NCBI GenBank assembly: GCA_946886255.1 | Contig: CAMPIG010000024.1 | Location: 1 to 23,381, forward strand | Source: an uncultured Cellvibrio sp. | Lineage (GTDB): Bacteria > Pseudomonadota > Gammaproteobacteria > Pseudomonadales > Cellvibrionaceae | DNA length: 23,381 bases | Reading direction: 5' to 3' | Shown: piece after piece, positions 1-8,556 of the stretch | Layout of the letters: every line of letters starts with the position of its first letter | How positions within the stretch are numbered: position 1 is the first letter of the stretch | Notes under the pieces: generated by a model | Databases searched by the model: none | Told to the model about the DNA's origin: nothing | What the model saw: only the letters and a program-made list of their open reading frames with translations | Translations under genes and position numbers: made by a program

Positions 1-2
1 GG

Positions 3-2762
3 CTTGCCATTCCCTGGCAGCGCAACAGCGGCGATATTGATTTATACCTGCAAATTGGTGCGCGCCAGATTGCTGCCGAGCATTATCCAAAATACACACC
101 GGCGGTCGTACCGCAAAACCTGTTGTCCTGGTTAAAGCAGAGTATTGGTGAGCACAACAACGGCACGGTTAATGAAGTGGGCTTTGTCTATCGCGGCACG
201 CTGAATACCAAAAATACGATGGCGCGCAGCCATCAGTTATACCTCGATATCCATAATGCCGAATTGAATTACCAGGAAGGTTGGCCACCGTTGCGTGATC
301 TGCGTGGACGCTTGTTGGTCAACGACAATTGTGTCGATGCCAGTGTGCTCGAAGGCAAGGTCTACAGCAGCCACCTGCAACAGACCCATGTGCAGTCGCG
401 CCCTCGCCTCAACGGACAGGGCTCGCTATTGCGTGTAAAGGGCACCATCACCGGTATGGCGAGCGATGGCTTGCGGGCATTACGCGAAGGCCGGTTGCGC
501 CACTATATCGGGGGCACGATGGATCACTGGGACTTGAGTGGTGACATGGAGGCGCGGCTCGATATCGCCGTCCCCCTTGGCGGCTCAGGCGAAGGCGCTT
601 ACCAGCGTGTCGATGTTGACCTGGATGTGCCGATCTTTAATTTGCCGGATTACGAACTGGAGGTGGAAGATGTGCACGGGCGTATCAGTTATTCGAGTCG
701 AAAAGGGTTAAGCAGCCGCAACCTGACCGGGCGCTTGTTTGACGAACCTGTGCGCGTCAGCCTCGGCAGTGTTGATAATGCCACCGGGAGAAAGACACTG
801 ATTGAAGTCAAGGGAGCAGTTAAACACCAACGTCTGGCGGAGTGGAGCAGGCGTCCTGAGTTGTTGTTCCTTGATGGCAAGATTCCCTATAACGCCCGTG
901 TTGAAGTTATTCATCGCCCGGTTGAACAGACAAAGGAGACTGGCGAAGAAGCACCTGTAGAGGATCAACCTCGGATTGCTGCCTCAACGGCAGATCGCCG
1001 TCTCGCCAATATTCTGGTGAACACAAGTTTGGAGGGGGTGGCGGTAGATTTGCCTGCGCCCTACGGTAAAGCTCCCGAGGAACAACGGGCCTTGGCGGTA
1101 AACCTGCATATCCACCAACGCACTTCACTGATAGACATGAAGTACGCTATGCCGGGTATTGATGTCGTCGTAAGCATCGACTCTGATACGCCTGTTGAGA
1201 AAAACAACGCGATTCCTGATCACGCCGTACAAACCTTGCTCAAATTGCAACGCGACGGAAACCGGCTGCTTAACGCTAATGTCGCTCTTGCGCAACCGGC
1301 ATCGCTGCCCGCAGAACCGCGCTTTTTACTCAAGGGTTATTTGCCTGAATTTAATCTGGAACAGTGGCAAAGTGTGCTGGAACGCTATCAACGCTACACC
1401 GATCAGATCGTGCCTAAAACCACAGTGGCGAGTGCGGAATCAAGCCCGCTTGACCCTCAATCGGAGAACGTTCAAGTCAGCGCGCCGTCAATGGAAAAAA
1501 CCGACCCGACACACATTGCCGGGTTACCCTTCCTGGCCGACATCACCTTGGGTAAACACGATCTTGGTCCTGTGTCTTTGGAAAATCTGGCCTTGGAAAT
1601 TCAGCCGCGCGCTGATGCCTGGCATATGGAATTTAGCAATCCGATGGTATCCGGTCATGTGCGTTTGCCGGAAGATGAAAACCTGCCTATTACTGTGGAT
1701 TTGAAATACCTGCACCTGGCGCGTTCCATGTTGGGCGAATCAGCGGATGATCTGGACAGCATTGAGGCAGAATTCGATCCGCGCAGTCTTCCCCGCGCTG
1801 ATATCAGCGTCGCAGAATTGCATTACGAAAACAGCAATTACGGCAATTGGTCGGTGCAACTGCGCCCCAATGAACAGGGTACGGTATTCGATAATATTCG
1901 CGGCAATATTCGTGGTATTACCGTCAGCGGATTGCCCACGGAAACAAACAACAATCCGGCAGGTGCACAGTTAATTTGGCAGAAAGGAACTAATGGCGCA
2001 CGCACGCGTTTCGTCGGTTTGCTGAGTGCCGGTGATATCGCCGATGTGATGCGCCAATGGGGAAAGCCGGACATCATCGAGAGCACCACTGCACGGTATG
2101 AGGTCGATTTATCCTGGCCCGGCCCACCGCACCAAGTGGGCTTGAAGCGGCTTGAAGGGCAGGTGAATCTGTTAATGGAAAATGGCCGCTTCAAACGTAA
2201 TCCCAGTGTGGGCAGCGATGGTTTTTTACGGCTGGTGGCGCTGGTCAATTTCGATACCCTGGCGCGTCGTCTGCGAATGGATTTTTCGGATCTTTATAAA
2301 AGCGGTCTCGCCTATGATGAGCTGCGTGGCAGTGTGAACTTTGAGGCGGGTAAATTAATTTTTACCGAACCCTTACAGATGAGCAGCCCGTCGAGCAAGT
2401 TACAAATGGCCGGCAGTATTAATCTGGTGGATGAGACCATCGATTCCCGTCTGGTTGCCACATTGCCGGTTGCGGGTAATCTGACTTTTCTCGCGGCATT
2501 GGCGACCGGGCTTCCGGCTGCCGCCGGTGTGTATGTTGTCAGTAAAATCTTTAAAAAGCAGGTGGACCAAGCTACCAGTATCAGTTATCGCATTCGTGGC
2601 AGTTGGGATGAGCCGGAGATGAAATTCGATCGCCTGTTCGAAAGTGAAACCAGCTTGCGCAACAGTGTGAGCGAAAGTGGCGAGCCGGTGTCTGACACAC
2701 CGCAGGATGATGCCGGGCAACAGGAACTTTCGGCACCGGATAAACACGCCCCCTCGCCGTGA
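3..2762 (+). CDS. yhdP: YhdP family AsmA-like envelope protein, C-terminal part (5' end outside window)
   Basis: The frame is open from the first in-frame codon at base 3, so the gene starts upstream; about 919 residues are visible, against roughly 1270 for E. coli YhdP. The TTG at 123 lies inside the coding frame and is not a start. The sequence has the beta-rich, low-cysteine character of AsmA-like proteins. It ends with the typical YhdP tail: a hydrophobic Ala/Gly/Leu segment encoded near 2470-2545, then a KIFKKQVDQATSISYRIRGS stretch, a GSWDEP motif, and a disordered Glu/Ser/Pro-rich end. Family knowledge: YhdP is anchored in the inner membrane, spans the periplasm, and helps move phospholipids to the outer membrane, redundantly with TamB and YdbH. 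The GNAT gene follows 62 bases downstream on the same strand without an obvious terminator. In Pseudomonas yhdP is followed by nit and tldD, which are absent here. Family assignment is firm; function is by family. Confidence 0.9.
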   Translation, partial: LAIPWQRNSGDIDLYLQIGARQIAAEHYPKYTPAVVPQNLLSWLKQSIGEHNNGTVNEVGFVYRGTLNTKNTMARSHQLYLDIHNAELNYQEGWPPLRDLRGRLLVNDNCVDASVLEGKVYSSHLQQTHVQSRPRLNGQGSLLRVKGTITGMASDGLRALREGRLRHYIGGTMDHWDLSGDMEARLDIAVPLGGSGEGAYQRVDVDLDVPIFNLPDYELEVEDVHGRISYSSRKGLSSRNLTGRLFDEPVRVSLGSVDNATGRKTLIEVKGAVKHQRLAEWSRRPELLFLDGKIPYNARVEVIHRPVEQTKETGEEAPVEDQPRIAASTADRRLANILVNTSLEGVAVDLPAPYGKAPEEQRALAVNLHIHQRTSLIDMKYAMPGIDVVVSIDSDTPVEKNNAIPDHAVQTLLKLQRDGNRLLNANVALAQPASLPAEPRFLLKGYLPEFNLEQWQSVLERYQRYTDQIVPKTTVASAESSPLDPQSENVQVSAPSMEKTDPTHIAGLPFLADITLGKHDLGPVSLENLALEIQPRADAWHMEFSNPMVSGHVRLPEDENLPITVDLKYLHLARSMLGESADDLDSIEAEFDPRSLPRADISVAELHYENSNYGNWSVQLRPNEQGTVFDNIRGNIRGITVSGLPTETNNNPAGAQLIWQKGTNGARTRFVGLLSAGDIADVMRQWGKPDIIESTTARYEVDLSWPGPPHQVGLKRLEGQVNLLMENGRFKRNPSVGSDGFLRLVALVNFDTLARRLRMDFSDLYKSGLAYDELRGSVNFEAGKLIFTEPLQMSSPSSKLQMAGSINLVDETIDSRLVATLPVAGNLTFLAALATGLPAAAGVYVVSKIFKKQVDQATSISYRIRGSWDEPEMKFDRLFESETSLRNSVSESGEPVSDTPQDDAGQQELSAPDKHAPSP

Positions 2763-2824
2763 TCTTTGATAAATCCTCCTTCGCAGTACAACATTTAATG
2801 GCTCACATCATTGGAGAATAAGCC

Positions 2825-3328
2825 ATGTTGATTCGTCAGGAACGACACACCGATATCGACACCATCTTTCGTATAACCCAGGCGGCGTTTGAAGACCATC
2901 CCTTCAGTGACCATAAAGAACAATTGATCGTTAACGCCCTGCGTGCAGCCAAAGCCATGACCTTGTCGCTCGTTGCGCAATGGGATGGCGAAGAAGTCGT
3001 AGGCCATGTGGCCTTTTCACCGGTTGAGATATCGGATGGAGGGGAGCATTGGTATGGACTGGGGCCAGTGTCCGTCGCCCCTGCATATCAACGGCGCGGT
3101 ATTGGCAAAGCGCTTATCCAGCATGGTTTGCAATATTTGCAAGACGCCGGTGCACGAGGTTGTGTTGTGATGGGTGATCCGGATTACTATCAATATTTTG
3201 GTTTCAGGCATTTGCCGGAACTGGTTTATCAGGATGTTCCGGCTGAGTATTTTCTTGCTTTAGCGTTTTGCCAGCCAACCCCACAAGGATTTGTGGCCTA
3301 CCATCCGGCTTTTTTTGTGCAAGAATGA
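2825..3328 (+). CDS. GNAT family N-acetyltransferase, YhbS-like
   Basis: A 167-residue single-domain GCN5-related acetyltransferase. The acetyl-CoA binding motif A is plain: VAPAYQRRGIGKA, with the Q/RxxGxG/A core at residues 89-96. The later GDPDYYQYFGF segment (117-127) is the usual motif B region of YhbS-type (COG3153) enzymes, and E. coli YhbS is also 167 residues. The start is supported by GGAGA at 2813-2817, seven bases before the ATG. The acceptor substrate cannot be read from the sequence; it could be a small molecule, a protein or a tRNA-linked group. It sits between yhdP and the convergent yjgA (22 bases separate the stops), where Pseudomonas relatives carry nit and tldD, so it may be a local replacement. 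Confident on fold, not on role. Confidence 0.85.
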   Translation: MLIRQERHTDIDTIFRITQAAFEDHPFSDHKEQLIVNALRAAKAMTLSLVAQWDGEEVVGHVAFSPVEISDGGEHWYGLGPVSVAPAYQRRGIGKALIQHGLQYLQDAGARGCVVMGDPDYYQYFGFRHLPELVYQDVPAEYFLALAFCQPTPQGFVAYHPAFFVQE

Positions 3329-3350
3329 AGCGAAGCCTGCTCCTGAATTA

Positions 3351-3872
3351 TCAGTGATCATGGGCTTCCATTTGCTCGCGGATATAACGAAATAATTTGC
3401 GCGCACTGGCAGGTGGTTTGTTCTCTGCCGTTTCTTTTTGAGCAACGCGGATCAATTGACGCAGATGTTGCACATCCACGGCGGGGTGCAGTTGGATAAA
3501 TTCCTGTAACGCCTGATTGTCACCACCAATCAATAAATCCCTGTATCGCTCTACCTGATGCTGACGGTGAATATAGCGATCACTTTTACTTTGCAATAGA
3601 TCATAAGCCTGTTGAATCGCAACGTGATCGGTGGTACGCATCAATTTGCCGATATATTGTAAATGCCGGCGTCGCGCTTCGCGGTGAACCATCTGACGAG
3701 CTTCGAGGATGGCTTCCATCAGCTTGGGTTCGATGGGAATCTGGGCCAATTGGTTATCGTTTAACTCCACCAGCTTTTCACCCAGCTCTTGCAGCGCGGT
3801 CATCTCGCGCTTGGCTTGCGACTTGCTGCGGATGTAGTCGTCGGGGTTGATGTCGTCGTATGAATAAACCAT
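3351..3872 (-). CDS. yjgA: YjgA/DarP ribosome-associated protein (DUF615)
   Basis: 173 residues, close to the E. coli YjgA length (183). The alpha-helical, charged sequence carries the family hallmarks: SKSQAKREMTALQELGEKLV near residues 17-36, IPIEPKLMEAILEARQM, a Arg-rich RREARRRHLQYIGKLMR-type block, and the C-terminal NKPPASARKLFRYIRE. Known role: DarP (YjgA) binds late 50S precursors and assists large-subunit maturation, including the peptidyl-transferase region. The ATG at 3872 has no strong Shine-Dalgarno sequence. The gene lies 95 bases downstream of ptsO on the same strand with no clear terminator between, so readthrough from the rpoN-ptsO block is possible. In Pseudomonas, yjgA sits between tldD and pmbA; neither is here. 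Confidence 0.92.
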   Translation of the reverse strand: MVYSYDDINPDDYIRSKSQAKREMTALQELGEKLVELNDNQLAQIPIEPKLMEAILEARQMVHREARRRHLQYIGKLMRTTDHVAIQQAYDLLQSKSDRYIHRQHQVERYRDLLIGGDNQALQEFIQLHPAVDVQHLRQLIRVAQKETAENKPPASARKLFRYIREQMEAHDH

Positions 3873-3967
3873 GGTGTTGCCAATCTGCGATGGGTATGTA
3901 AAAGAGCGGCTAGGTTAGGTAAAAGTCAGGCAAATAACAACCGGAATCTGCGGTGGTTTGCCGGGAC

Positions 3968-4252
3968 TTATTCATCTTCCTCGAAGCGTTGGGTGATCAG
4001 GGTAAGGATAGCCTCCATCGCACAGGCTTCATCATGACCATCGGCTTGAACCTCAATGTCAGTGCCCTGGGTGGCAGCCAGGAGCATTAACGACATAACG
4101 CTTTTGGCATCGACCCAATGATTTTCACAGGTCGTCGAGGCAACGCGCACCTGGATGCGTGCCTTGAACGGCGTTGCTGTGGTTACCAGCTTGGCGGCCG
4201 CACGGGCATGCAAGCCGCGTTTGTTGATGATGGTCACTCGTTCGATGAGCAT
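3968..4252 (-). CDS. ptsO: NPr, HPr-like phosphocarrier of the nitrogen PTS
   Basis: 94 residues with the HPr fold signature. RGLHARAAAK at residues 12-21 contains the phosphorylated histidine, H15, and DAKSVMSLMLLAA (48-60) is the second conserved HPr block, with S51 in the place of the regulatory serine. NPr accepts phosphate from EI-Ntr (PtsP) and passes it to EIIA-Ntr (PtsN); this regulatory chain controls nitrogen, carbon and potassium physiology rather than sugar uptake. The gene begins nine bases after the rapZ stop, with little Shine-Dalgarno sequence of its own, so translational coupling is likely. The order rpoN-hpf-ptsN-rapZ-ptsO is the classic proteobacterial arrangement, which makes the NPr assignment much safer than generic HPr. 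Confidence 0.93.
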   Translation of the reverse strand: MLIERVTIINKRGLHARAAAKLVTTATPFKARIQVRVASTTCENHWVDAKSVMSLMLLAATQGTDIEVQADGHDEACAMEAILTLITQRFEEDE

Positions 4253-4261
4253 AAAAAGACA

Positions 4262-5131
4262 TCACGCTTTCTTGTGTTTATTGATGTCACGGTGCCTGAC
4301 CTGTACATCGTTATAAAACCGGTTGAAATGTTTTTGCAAACGCTCGCTCAGATAAACCGAGCGATGCTGCCCGCCGGTGCAGCCGATGGCGATAGTGATA
4401 TAACTGCGATTGTTGGCTTGGTAACGCGGTAGCCAGCGGGTGAGGTAACGCTCGATGTCTTCGTACATTTCCTCAACTGAATCCTGTTCTTCCAGAAAAT
4501 CAATTACTTCCTGGTCTTTGCCGGTTAACGGACGCAGGTTGTGCTTCCAATGGGGATTAGGCAGGCAACGCGCATCAAATACCAGGTCGGCATTCACCGG
4601 GATGCCATGTTTAAAACCGAAAGATTCAAACAGGATCGCCATGTTGGATTCGCTACGACCAACGACTCGCTCTTTAACCAGATCGCGCAATTCGTGCAGG
4701 TTCAGATGGCTGGTATCCAGGACCAGGTCCGCCGCGTCGCGAATGGGCTCCAGCAGATTTTGTTCTTCGGTAATCGCTTCTTCCAGATTGGTGTTGGTAT
4801 CGCTCAATGGATGTTTGCGCCGGGTTTCGCTGAAGCGCTGGATTAACACCGAAGGTTGCGCGTCGAGAAACAGTACGCGAAACGGCACATGAGCTTCTTT
4901 CAGGGTCTCAATCATCATCGGAAAAATATTGAGATCCTGCCACGCATTGCGCACATCAATACCGATAGCGAATTTCTGTGTGTCATCCTTATGAATCTGG
5001 ATTTGTGCAACCAGCGCTGGCAGCAGGCTCACCGGCAGATTGTCGATACAGTTGAAGCCGACATCTTCCAGAACATGCAGTGCGGTACTCTTACCCGAGC
5101 CGGATAATCCACTCACAATCACTAAATGCAT
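4262..5131 (-). CDS. rapZ: RapZ, RNase adapter protein / nucleotide-binding protein
   Basis: I choose the ATG at 5131 (289 residues) over an upstream in-frame ATG at 5206: MHLVIVSGLSGSGKST matches the usual RapZ N terminus, AGGAA (5141-5145 on the minus strand) lies nine bases upstream, and the longer version would overlap ptsN. Walker A is GLSGSGKS at residues 8-15; the C-terminal domain has GCTGGQHRS at about 250-258. E. coli RapZ (284 residues) binds the small RNA GlmZ and directs RNase E to it, so lowering GlmS and tuning amino-sugar supply for peptidoglycan and LPS; it also responds to glucosamine-6-phosphate. Whether this host has GlmZ-type RNAs cannot be seen here. It lies 71 bases after ptsN and is coupled to ptsO. 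Confidence 0.94.
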   Translation of the reverse strand: MHLVIVSGLSGSGKSTALHVLEDVGFNCIDNLPVSLLPALVAQIQIHKDDTQKFAIGIDVRNAWQDLNIFPMMIETLKEAHVPFRVLFLDAQPSVLIQRFSETRRKHPLSDTNTNLEEAITEEQNLLEPIRDAADLVLDTSHLNLHELRDLVKERVVGRSESNMAILFESFGFKHGIPVNADLVFDARCLPNPHWKHNLRPLTGKDQEVIDFLEEQDSVEEMYEDIERYLTRWLPRYQANNRSYITIAIGCTGGQHRSVYLSERLQKHFNRFYNDVQVRHRDINKHKKA

Positions 5132-5202
5132 GGGCGTGTATTCCTGTGATTCATTTATCAGTTCGCCGAGAGTGTCGGGCTCGTGTTTCCCAAAGTTGCA
5201 AA

Positions 5203-5655
5203 TCAATCCTTGCTGATGGCTATCTCATACAAGGTCACATCACTCACAGCGCTACGTAGGCGTTCGCGAAAATCGCTGTCATTGAGAGCGCCAGCCAAGG
5301 CTGCCAAATTTTGCAGGTGCTCGCCGTGGGCATTTTCCGGTACCAGCATGGCAAATAAAATATCCACTGGCTCAGAATCGATCGAATCAAAATCGATCGG
5401 TTGATTCAGTGTGATCAGTGCGCCGATGACACCATCGTAATTTTCCACCCGGCAATGCGGGATCGCAATGCCGTGACCGATGCCGGTGGAACCAAGTCGC
5501 TCTCGCGCAATCAGCCGACGAAATAAATCGTCGGCATCAATGGCGGGAATGTCTTGAGCGATGGTGTTGGCAAGAATTTCCAACACACGCTTTTTGCTGA
5601 CACCTTCGATATCGCACAGGGTGCGACCCGGGGTGAGAAGAGATTGTATTTGCAT
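5203..5655 (-). CDS. ptsN: EIIA-Ntr, nitrogen regulatory PTS protein
   Basis: 150 residues, a single PTS EIIA type-2 domain. The active-site histidine is H67 in GIGHGIAIPHCR, matching the phosphorylated His of E. coli PtsN in its GIAIPH motif. The protein is the terminal phosphate acceptor of the PtsP-NPr-PtsN chain; unphosphorylated or phosphorylated forms bind targets such as potassium transporters and sensor kinases in characterised species. No EIIB or EIIC domain is attached, as expected for the regulatory PTS. The ATG follows the hpf stop by six bases, indicating tight coupling. The start MQIQSLLTP is the usual family beginning. Confidence 0.95.
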   Translation of the reverse strand: MQIQSLLTPGRTLCDIEGVSKKRVLEILANTIAQDIPAIDADDLFRRLIARERLGSTGIGHGIAIPHCRVENYDGVIGALITLNQPIDFDSIDSEPVDILFAMLVPENAHGEHLQNLAALAGALNDSDFRERLRSAVSDVTLYEIAISKD

Positions 5656-5661
5656 AATGTA

Positions 5662-5952
5662 TTAACGATGGCTGCGCATTTTTTCTTTGTGTTTAATTAA
5701 TTGCCGATCGAGCTTGTCGGTCAGCAGGTCAATAGCGGCATAGAGATCTTCTGATGTCGCATCGGCGAATAAATCCTTACCGCTTACATGCACGGTGGCT
5801 TCCGCTTTTTGTTCCAGCTTGTCTACCGAGAGAATCACGTGAGTATTGGTAATGCGGTCGTGATGATTATTGAGTCGTTCGAGTTTATTGTTGACGTAGT
5901 CCTTGAGGGCGTCGGTAACTTCCAGGTGGTGACCGCTAATAGTAATTTGCAT
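5662..5952 (-). CDS. hpf: Short ribosome hibernation promoting factor HPF
   Basis: 96 residues, beginning MQITISGHHLEVTDALKDYV, the S30AE/HPF fold. It lacks the C-terminal dimerisation domain of long HPF, so it is the short gammaproteobacterial type. Short HPF works with RMF to form inactive 100S ribosomes in stationary phase by binding the decoding region of 30S. GAGGAAG about six bases before the ATG is a good ribosome binding site. The position directly after rpoN is standard (the gene was once called ORF95/yhbH and thought to modulate sigma-54). A 127-base gap separates it from rpoN and contains a 12-base palindrome, listed separately. Confidence 0.95.
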   Translation of the reverse strand: MQITISGHHLEVTDALKDYVNNKLERLNNHHDRITNTHVILSVDKLEQKAEATVHVSGKDLFADATSEDLYAAIDLLTDKLDRQLIKHKEKMRSHR

Positions 5953-6023
5953 AGTACTTCCTCTTCGTTATGACAGTTGCTCAATCTTGCCTGGCGGCAC
6001 GATTATTGATTCTGCATAGTGGT

Positions 6024-6035
6024 AGAACGCGTTCT
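6024..6035. repeat. 12-base palindrome in the rpoN-hpf gap
   Basis: AGAACGCGTTCT is perfectly self-complementary and lies about 70 bases upstream of the hpf start in the 127-base rpoN-hpf gap. It could be an operator for an hpf-proximal promoter, but no clear -35/-10 pair or sigma-54 -24/-12 site could be placed next to it. Confidence 0.4.
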
Positions 6036-6079
6036 GCACGTCCGGGTATTCATCAACCTGACCGTGGAGAAAAAGGATG

Positions 6080-7675
6080 TCATAGTAAACTTTTACGCTC
6101 ATTAGACGGCGGGATATTCAATGATTCCCGGTATTTAGCAATGGTGCGACGCGCCACCTGAATGCCTTGTTCGGATAACATTTCGGTGATCTTGCTGTCG
6201 CTCAGGGGTTTCTTTGGATTTTCCGCACTCACCAGTTTCTTGATGATGGCACGAATGGCCGTAGAGGAGCATTCGCCGCCGCTATCTGTACTCACATGAC
6301 TGGAAAAGAAATATTTAAGTTCAAAAATTCCCTGTGGAGTATGCATGTACTTTTGGGTAGTCACCCGCGAGATGGTGGATTCATGCATATCGACTATTTC
6401 GGCAATGTCATGCAGCACCAACGGCTTCATTGCCTCTGCGCCGTACTCAAGGAAGCCGCGCTGTTTTTCCACGATACAACTGGCGACTTTCAACAGGGTT
6501 TCGTTGCGGCTTTGCAAACTTTTGAGGAACCAGCGGGCTTCTTGCAGATTGTCTTTGAGAAAGGTGTTGTCGCTGCTCGAATCAGCCCGTTTCACCATGG
6601 AGGCGTAATCCGAATTGATTCTCAGGCGTGGGGCGATATCCGGATTTAATTCCACCACCCAGCGGCCATCACGTTTTTCCACAAACACATCCGGCACCAC
6701 ATACTCAGTGTCACCGGAGGCAATCATATCGCCCGGGCGCGGATTCAGACTCTGGATCAATGCTACGGCCTGGCCCAATTCGTTCTCTTTAAGCTTGGTT
6801 CGGCGCATTAACTGACGGTAATCGCGGCTGCCTAACAGTGGCAGATACTGCTTGACGATCAGCTTGGCAGGTTCGAGAAAGGAGATGGTCGGGGCGAATT
6901 GTTGCAATTGCACCAGCAGGCATTCCGACAGATTTTGGCTGCACACGCCGCAGGGATCAAATTGTTGCAAGCGGTGTTGTACGGCAACAACTTCATCCAG
7001 TTCCAGCTCATCAAACTCGGTAATCAAGCCTTCGTAAATATCGATGAGGCTCACAGATAACATACCGCTGGGATCAACCGCATCGATGATCGCCATGGCG
7101 ATGATCCGGTCCTGATCTGACATGGGCGTCAGGTTGAGCTGCCACATCAGGTGATCATACAGGGAGTCAGTAACAGCCCGGCGGCTTTCAAAGTCGTTGT
7201 CTTCGCCGTCGTAATTGGATGAACTGCTGGTGTGGGAAGATTGATAAACATCGTCCCAACTGGTATCTACGGGTAGCTCATTGGGAATGGATTCATTCCA
7301 TTCCGTGTTAGGTTCGCTGTCCCCGAAGTTATCATTGTCAGAAAAGGTTTCAGTATCGTTGTAGGTGGTTTCTGCGTAGCTTTCCTTATCTGCAAAGGCA
7401 TCTTTATCGTTAAAACCTGAATCGGCATCTGCGCTATTGGCATCTACAGCAACTTCCTGCTGGCGGGGATAATCGCTGTCTTCTCCTTCGCCGCTGTCAG
7501 CGGGGGAATGACTGTCATAACCGTCCTCGACCTCCAGCATGGGATTGGAATCCAGCGCTTCCTGGATCTCCTGCTGCAAATCCAGGGTCGACAATTGCAG
7601 CAGGCGAATAGCCTGTTGCAATTGGGGCGTCATGGTCAGTTGCTGGCCGAGTTTTAGCTGTAGAGACTGCTTCAT
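6080..7675 (-). CDS. rpoN: RNA polymerase sigma-54 factor RpoN
   Basis: 531 residues, longer than E. coli (477) or Pseudomonas (about 497) RpoN. Region I is the glutamine/leucine-rich activator-interacting segment at residues 1-46 ([20 protein letters not shown]). Region II, about 47-164, is unusually long and acidic, rich in Asp, Glu, Ser and Asn. The core-binding domain follows from about 167, then the DNA-binding helix-turn-helix region with [14 protein letters not shown], and the RpoN box [10 protein letters not shown] at 508-517, which contacts the -24 promoter element. Sigma-54 directs enhancer-dependent transcription of nitrogen, motility and other genes. The ATG at 7675 has only a weak Shine-Dalgarno sequence. 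A 148-base gap to lptB contains a plausible promoter. Confidence 0.97.
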   Translation of the reverse strand: MKQSLQLKLGQQLTMTPQLQQAIRLLQLSTLDLQQEIQEALDSNPMLEVEDGYDSHSPADSGEGEDSDYPRQQEVAVDANSADADSGFNDKDAFADKESYAETTYNDTETFSDNDNFGDSEPNTEWNESIPNELPVDTSWDDVYQSSHTSSSSNYDGEDNDFESRRAVTDSLYDHLMWQLNLTPMSDQDRIIAMAIIDAVDPSGMLSVSLIDIYEGLITEFDELELDEVVAVQHRLQQFDPCGVCSQNLSECLLVQLQQFAPTISFLEPAKLIVKQYLPLLGSRDYRQLMRRTKLKENELGQAVALIQSLNPRPGDMIASGDTEYVVPDVFVEKRDGRWVVELNPDIAPRLRINSDYASMVKRADSSSDNTFLKDNLQEARWFLKSLQSRNETLLKVASCIVEKQRGFLEYGAEAMKPLVLHDIAEIVDMHESTISRVTTQKYMHTPQGIFELKYFFSSHVSTDSGGECSSTAIRAIIKKLVSAENPKKPLSDSKITEMLSEQGIQVARRTIAKYRESLNIPPSNERKSLL

Positions 7676-7770
7676 CGTAAGTAGAACTAAACCCCAAAGA
7701 AATGATGTTGTTCAGGTGGAGTTTAGACAGCCTTTGTCTTGCAGGCAATAACACCTAGCAATCTTTGTGC

Positions 7771-7793
7771 CTGTTATACAGATTTAGTGGCTT
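7771..7793 (-). promoter_or_regulatory. Possible sigma-70 promoter upstream of rpoN
   Basis: On the minus strand a perfect TTGACA lies at 7798-7793. It is followed after 16 bases by TAACAG at 7776-7771, a weak -10 with only three consensus matches; a better-looking TATAAC is spaced only 14 bases away. This would give a leader of roughly 90 bases before the rpoN start and could let rpoN-hpf-ptsN-rapZ-ptsO be transcribed apart from the lpt genes. The -35 is convincing, the -10 is not. Confidence 0.35.
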
Positions 7794-7823
7794 GTCAAGT
7801 GATTTGTCAGAACGCACCTGAGC

Positions 7824-8549
7824 TTACAGGCGGAAGTTTTCGCCCAGATAGACTTCGCGGACCTTGTTGTTGCTCAGGACCGTTTCGGCATCGCCCTCAG
7901 CGATGATATGGCCTTCGCTGACGATATAGGCAGTTTCACAAATGTCCAGTGTCTCGCGCACATTGTGGTCGGTAATTAACACGCCGATACCGCGATCCTT
8001 GAGGTGACGCACAATCTGTTTAATGTCGTTAACTGAAATAGGGTCAACGCCGGCAAAAGGCTCATCAAGGAGAATGAATTGCGGTTCTGTCGCCAGTGCC
8101 CGGGCAATTTCCACCCGTCGCCGTTCGCCACCGGAGAGCGACATGCCCAAACTGTCGCGGATATGGGTGATATGGAATTCCTGCAACAGCGAGTCGAGTT
8201 TCGCGTGGCGTTGTTTGCGGTTGAGATCCTTGCGGGTTTCAAGAATCGCCATGATGTTATCTGCCACCGTAAGCTTGCGGAATACTGAAGCCTCTTGGGG
8301 CAGATAACCGATTCCGGCCCGAGCGCGACCGTGAATAGGCAGATGCGTCAAGTCTCTACCGTCAAGTAATATTCGCCCTTCATCGGCACCAACAAGACCC
8401 GCAATCATATAGAAACAGGTGGTCTTGCCTGCGCCATTGGGACCAAGTAAGCCCACAATCGTGCCGCTGGTCACGGCGAGTGATACGTCAATGACAACTT
8501 TACGGCTTTTGTAACTCTTGGCTAGATGTTGGGCTTGCAGCGTCGGCAT
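7824..8549 (-). CDS. lptB: LptB, LPS export ABC transporter ATPase
   Basis: 241 residues when started at the ATG at 8549, exactly the E. coli LptB length; an in-frame ATG 24 codons upstream would overlap lptA and adds nothing conserved. Walker A is GPNGAGKT at residues 36-43, followed by the LptB-typical [10 protein letters not shown], the [15 protein letters not shown] signature, Walker [13 protein letters not shown], and the switch histidine in [10 protein letters not shown]; it ends in YLGENFRL. A LptB dimer energises the LptFG permease to extract LPS from the inner membrane and push it along the LptC-LptA-LptDE bridge. The start is seven bases after the lptA stop. lptF and lptG are not in this window, as is usual. 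Confidence 0.96.
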   Translation of the reverse strand: MPTLQAQHLAKSYKSRKVVIDVSLAVTSGTIVGLLGPNGAGKTTCFYMIAGLVGADEGRILLDGRDLTHLPIHGRARAGIGYLPQEASVFRKLTVADNIMAILETRKDLNRKQRHAKLDSLLQEFHITHIRDSLGMSLSGGERRRVEIARALATEPQFILLDEPFAGVDPISVNDIKQIVRHLKDRGIGVLITDHNVRETLDICETAYIVSEGHIIAEGDAETVLSNNKVREVYLGENFRL

Positions 8550-8556
8550 GGTCGAC

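Noticed and set aside
1195..2248. Several open frames of 75-170 codons overlapping yhdP on both strands
   Set aside because: They lie wholly within a clear YhdP coding frame, have the composition of out-of-frame translations, and show no recognisable domain.
5953..6079. Sigma-54 promoter controlling hpf
   Set aside because: A GG...GC pair with correct 10-base spacing and flanking consensus could not be found; the nearest match fails at the -12 GC.
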